DNA from: Methanosarcinaceae archaeon
Lineage (GTDB): Archaea > Halobacteriota > Methanosarcinia > Methanosarcinales > Methanosarcinaceae
NCBI GenBank assembly: GCA_030655675.1
Contig: JAUSPM010000061.1
Location: forward strand, 1-5,209
DNA length: 5,209 nt
Direction of reading: 5' to 3'
Shown: piece after piece, positions 5,079-5,209 of the stretch
Numbering within the stretch: position 1 is the first letter of the stretch
How the letters are laid out: each line of letters opens with the position of its first letter
The notes under the pieces: generated by a model
Database searches by the model: none
Told to the model about the DNA's origin: nothing
Seen by the model: only the letters and a program-made list of their open reading frames with translations
Position numbers and translations under genes: made by a program

Positions 5079-5111
5079 CGAGAAAATCCTTGCTGTGCTC
5101 GGATTAACTCG
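5079..5111 (-). repeat. Palindromic repeat hairpin H2, copy C (inverted)
   Basis: On the minus strand: outer stem CGAG/CTCG, stem AATCC/GGATT, internal loop GA against AA, inner stem GC/GC, loop ACA. It lies 3 bases from H1 of copy B, in direct orientation to it with a 62-base period. Upstream on the minus strand the bases TGTATCGTC resemble the TGTATAGTC of copy B, but the first hairpin is no longer recognisable as a palindrome. Confidence 0.75.
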
Positions 5112-5209
5112 GACGATACAGTTCCGATTTTCAGTTATTTATCCGATACCAATTCTAATTAACATATGTTTAAATTAACATTAATGTTTTTGTTTAGCTG
5201 GTGCAGAGT
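5112..5209. other. AT-rich non-coding end of window with two short palindromes
   Basis: No ORF of note reads in or out on either strand. Two perfect palindromes lie 6 bases apart: AACATATGTT (5161-5170) and AACATTAATGTT (5177-5188). Both begin AACAT/end with ATGTT, so they could be a paired operator for a gene beyond the window, but in such AT-rich sequence chance is a fair explanation. Confidence 0.3.

Noticed and set aside
5017..5111. Start of a CRISPR array (two direct copies at 62-base period)
   Set aside because: Only two imperfect copies are present, each is a long palindrome with its own variation, the spacer between them is itself a repeat hairpin, and related copies lie dispersed at 1153 and 4895.

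Overview
The window looks archaeal, most likely from a methanogen of the Methanosarcinales type. The grounds are a roadblock/LC7 protein of archaeal style, a stand-alone ChlI-like AAA+ ATPase paired with a ChlD-like VWA protein, AGGTG-type ribosome binding sites, GTG and TTG codons at gene starts, and AT-rich spacers with TATA-like boxes. The assignment is inference; no rRNA or lineage-specific marker gene is present.

Layout. Bases 2-1084 (+) hold the 3' part of an IS91-type (Y2 HUH) transposase whose start lies before the window. A perfect hairpin followed by CTTG (1104-1125) is a candidate right end of that element. Bases 1129-1220 hold a run of hairpins that includes the first copy of a dispersed two-hairpin repeat. 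Bases 1328-1711 (+) encode a small roadblock/LC7 protein. It converges, with a 6-base gap, on a minus-strand gene set that reads leftward from about 4848: a three-helix membrane protein of unknown function (4444-4848), a ChlI/BchI-like AAA+ ATPase (3250-4380) and a ChlD-like VWA protein (1718-3208). The VWA protein lacks the AAA+ half of ChlD; in its place are an unrecognised N-terminal domain and an acidic linker built on four 30-bp tandem repeats. Bases 4868-5209 contain no gene but carry three more copies of the palindromic repeat and other palindromes.

How the genes fit together. The ATPase and VWA protein match the I and D motor subunits of Mg/Co-chelatases, and they are probably co-transcribed. 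Archaea of this kind make no chlorophyll, so the plausible roles are powering a CobN-type cobaltochelatase encoded elsewhere, or a MoxR/VWA-like remodelling function. The window holds no large catalytic subunit (ChlH/CobN) to decide this. The upstream membrane protein may be part of the same transcript.

The most unusual signal is the non-coding repeat: four copies of a hairpin of about 33 nt with a 3-nt loop. The stem sequence changes between copies while base pairing is kept, and a 2x2 GA/GA-type internal loop sits at a fixed place. In three copies a second hairpin stands 2-3 nt upstream.
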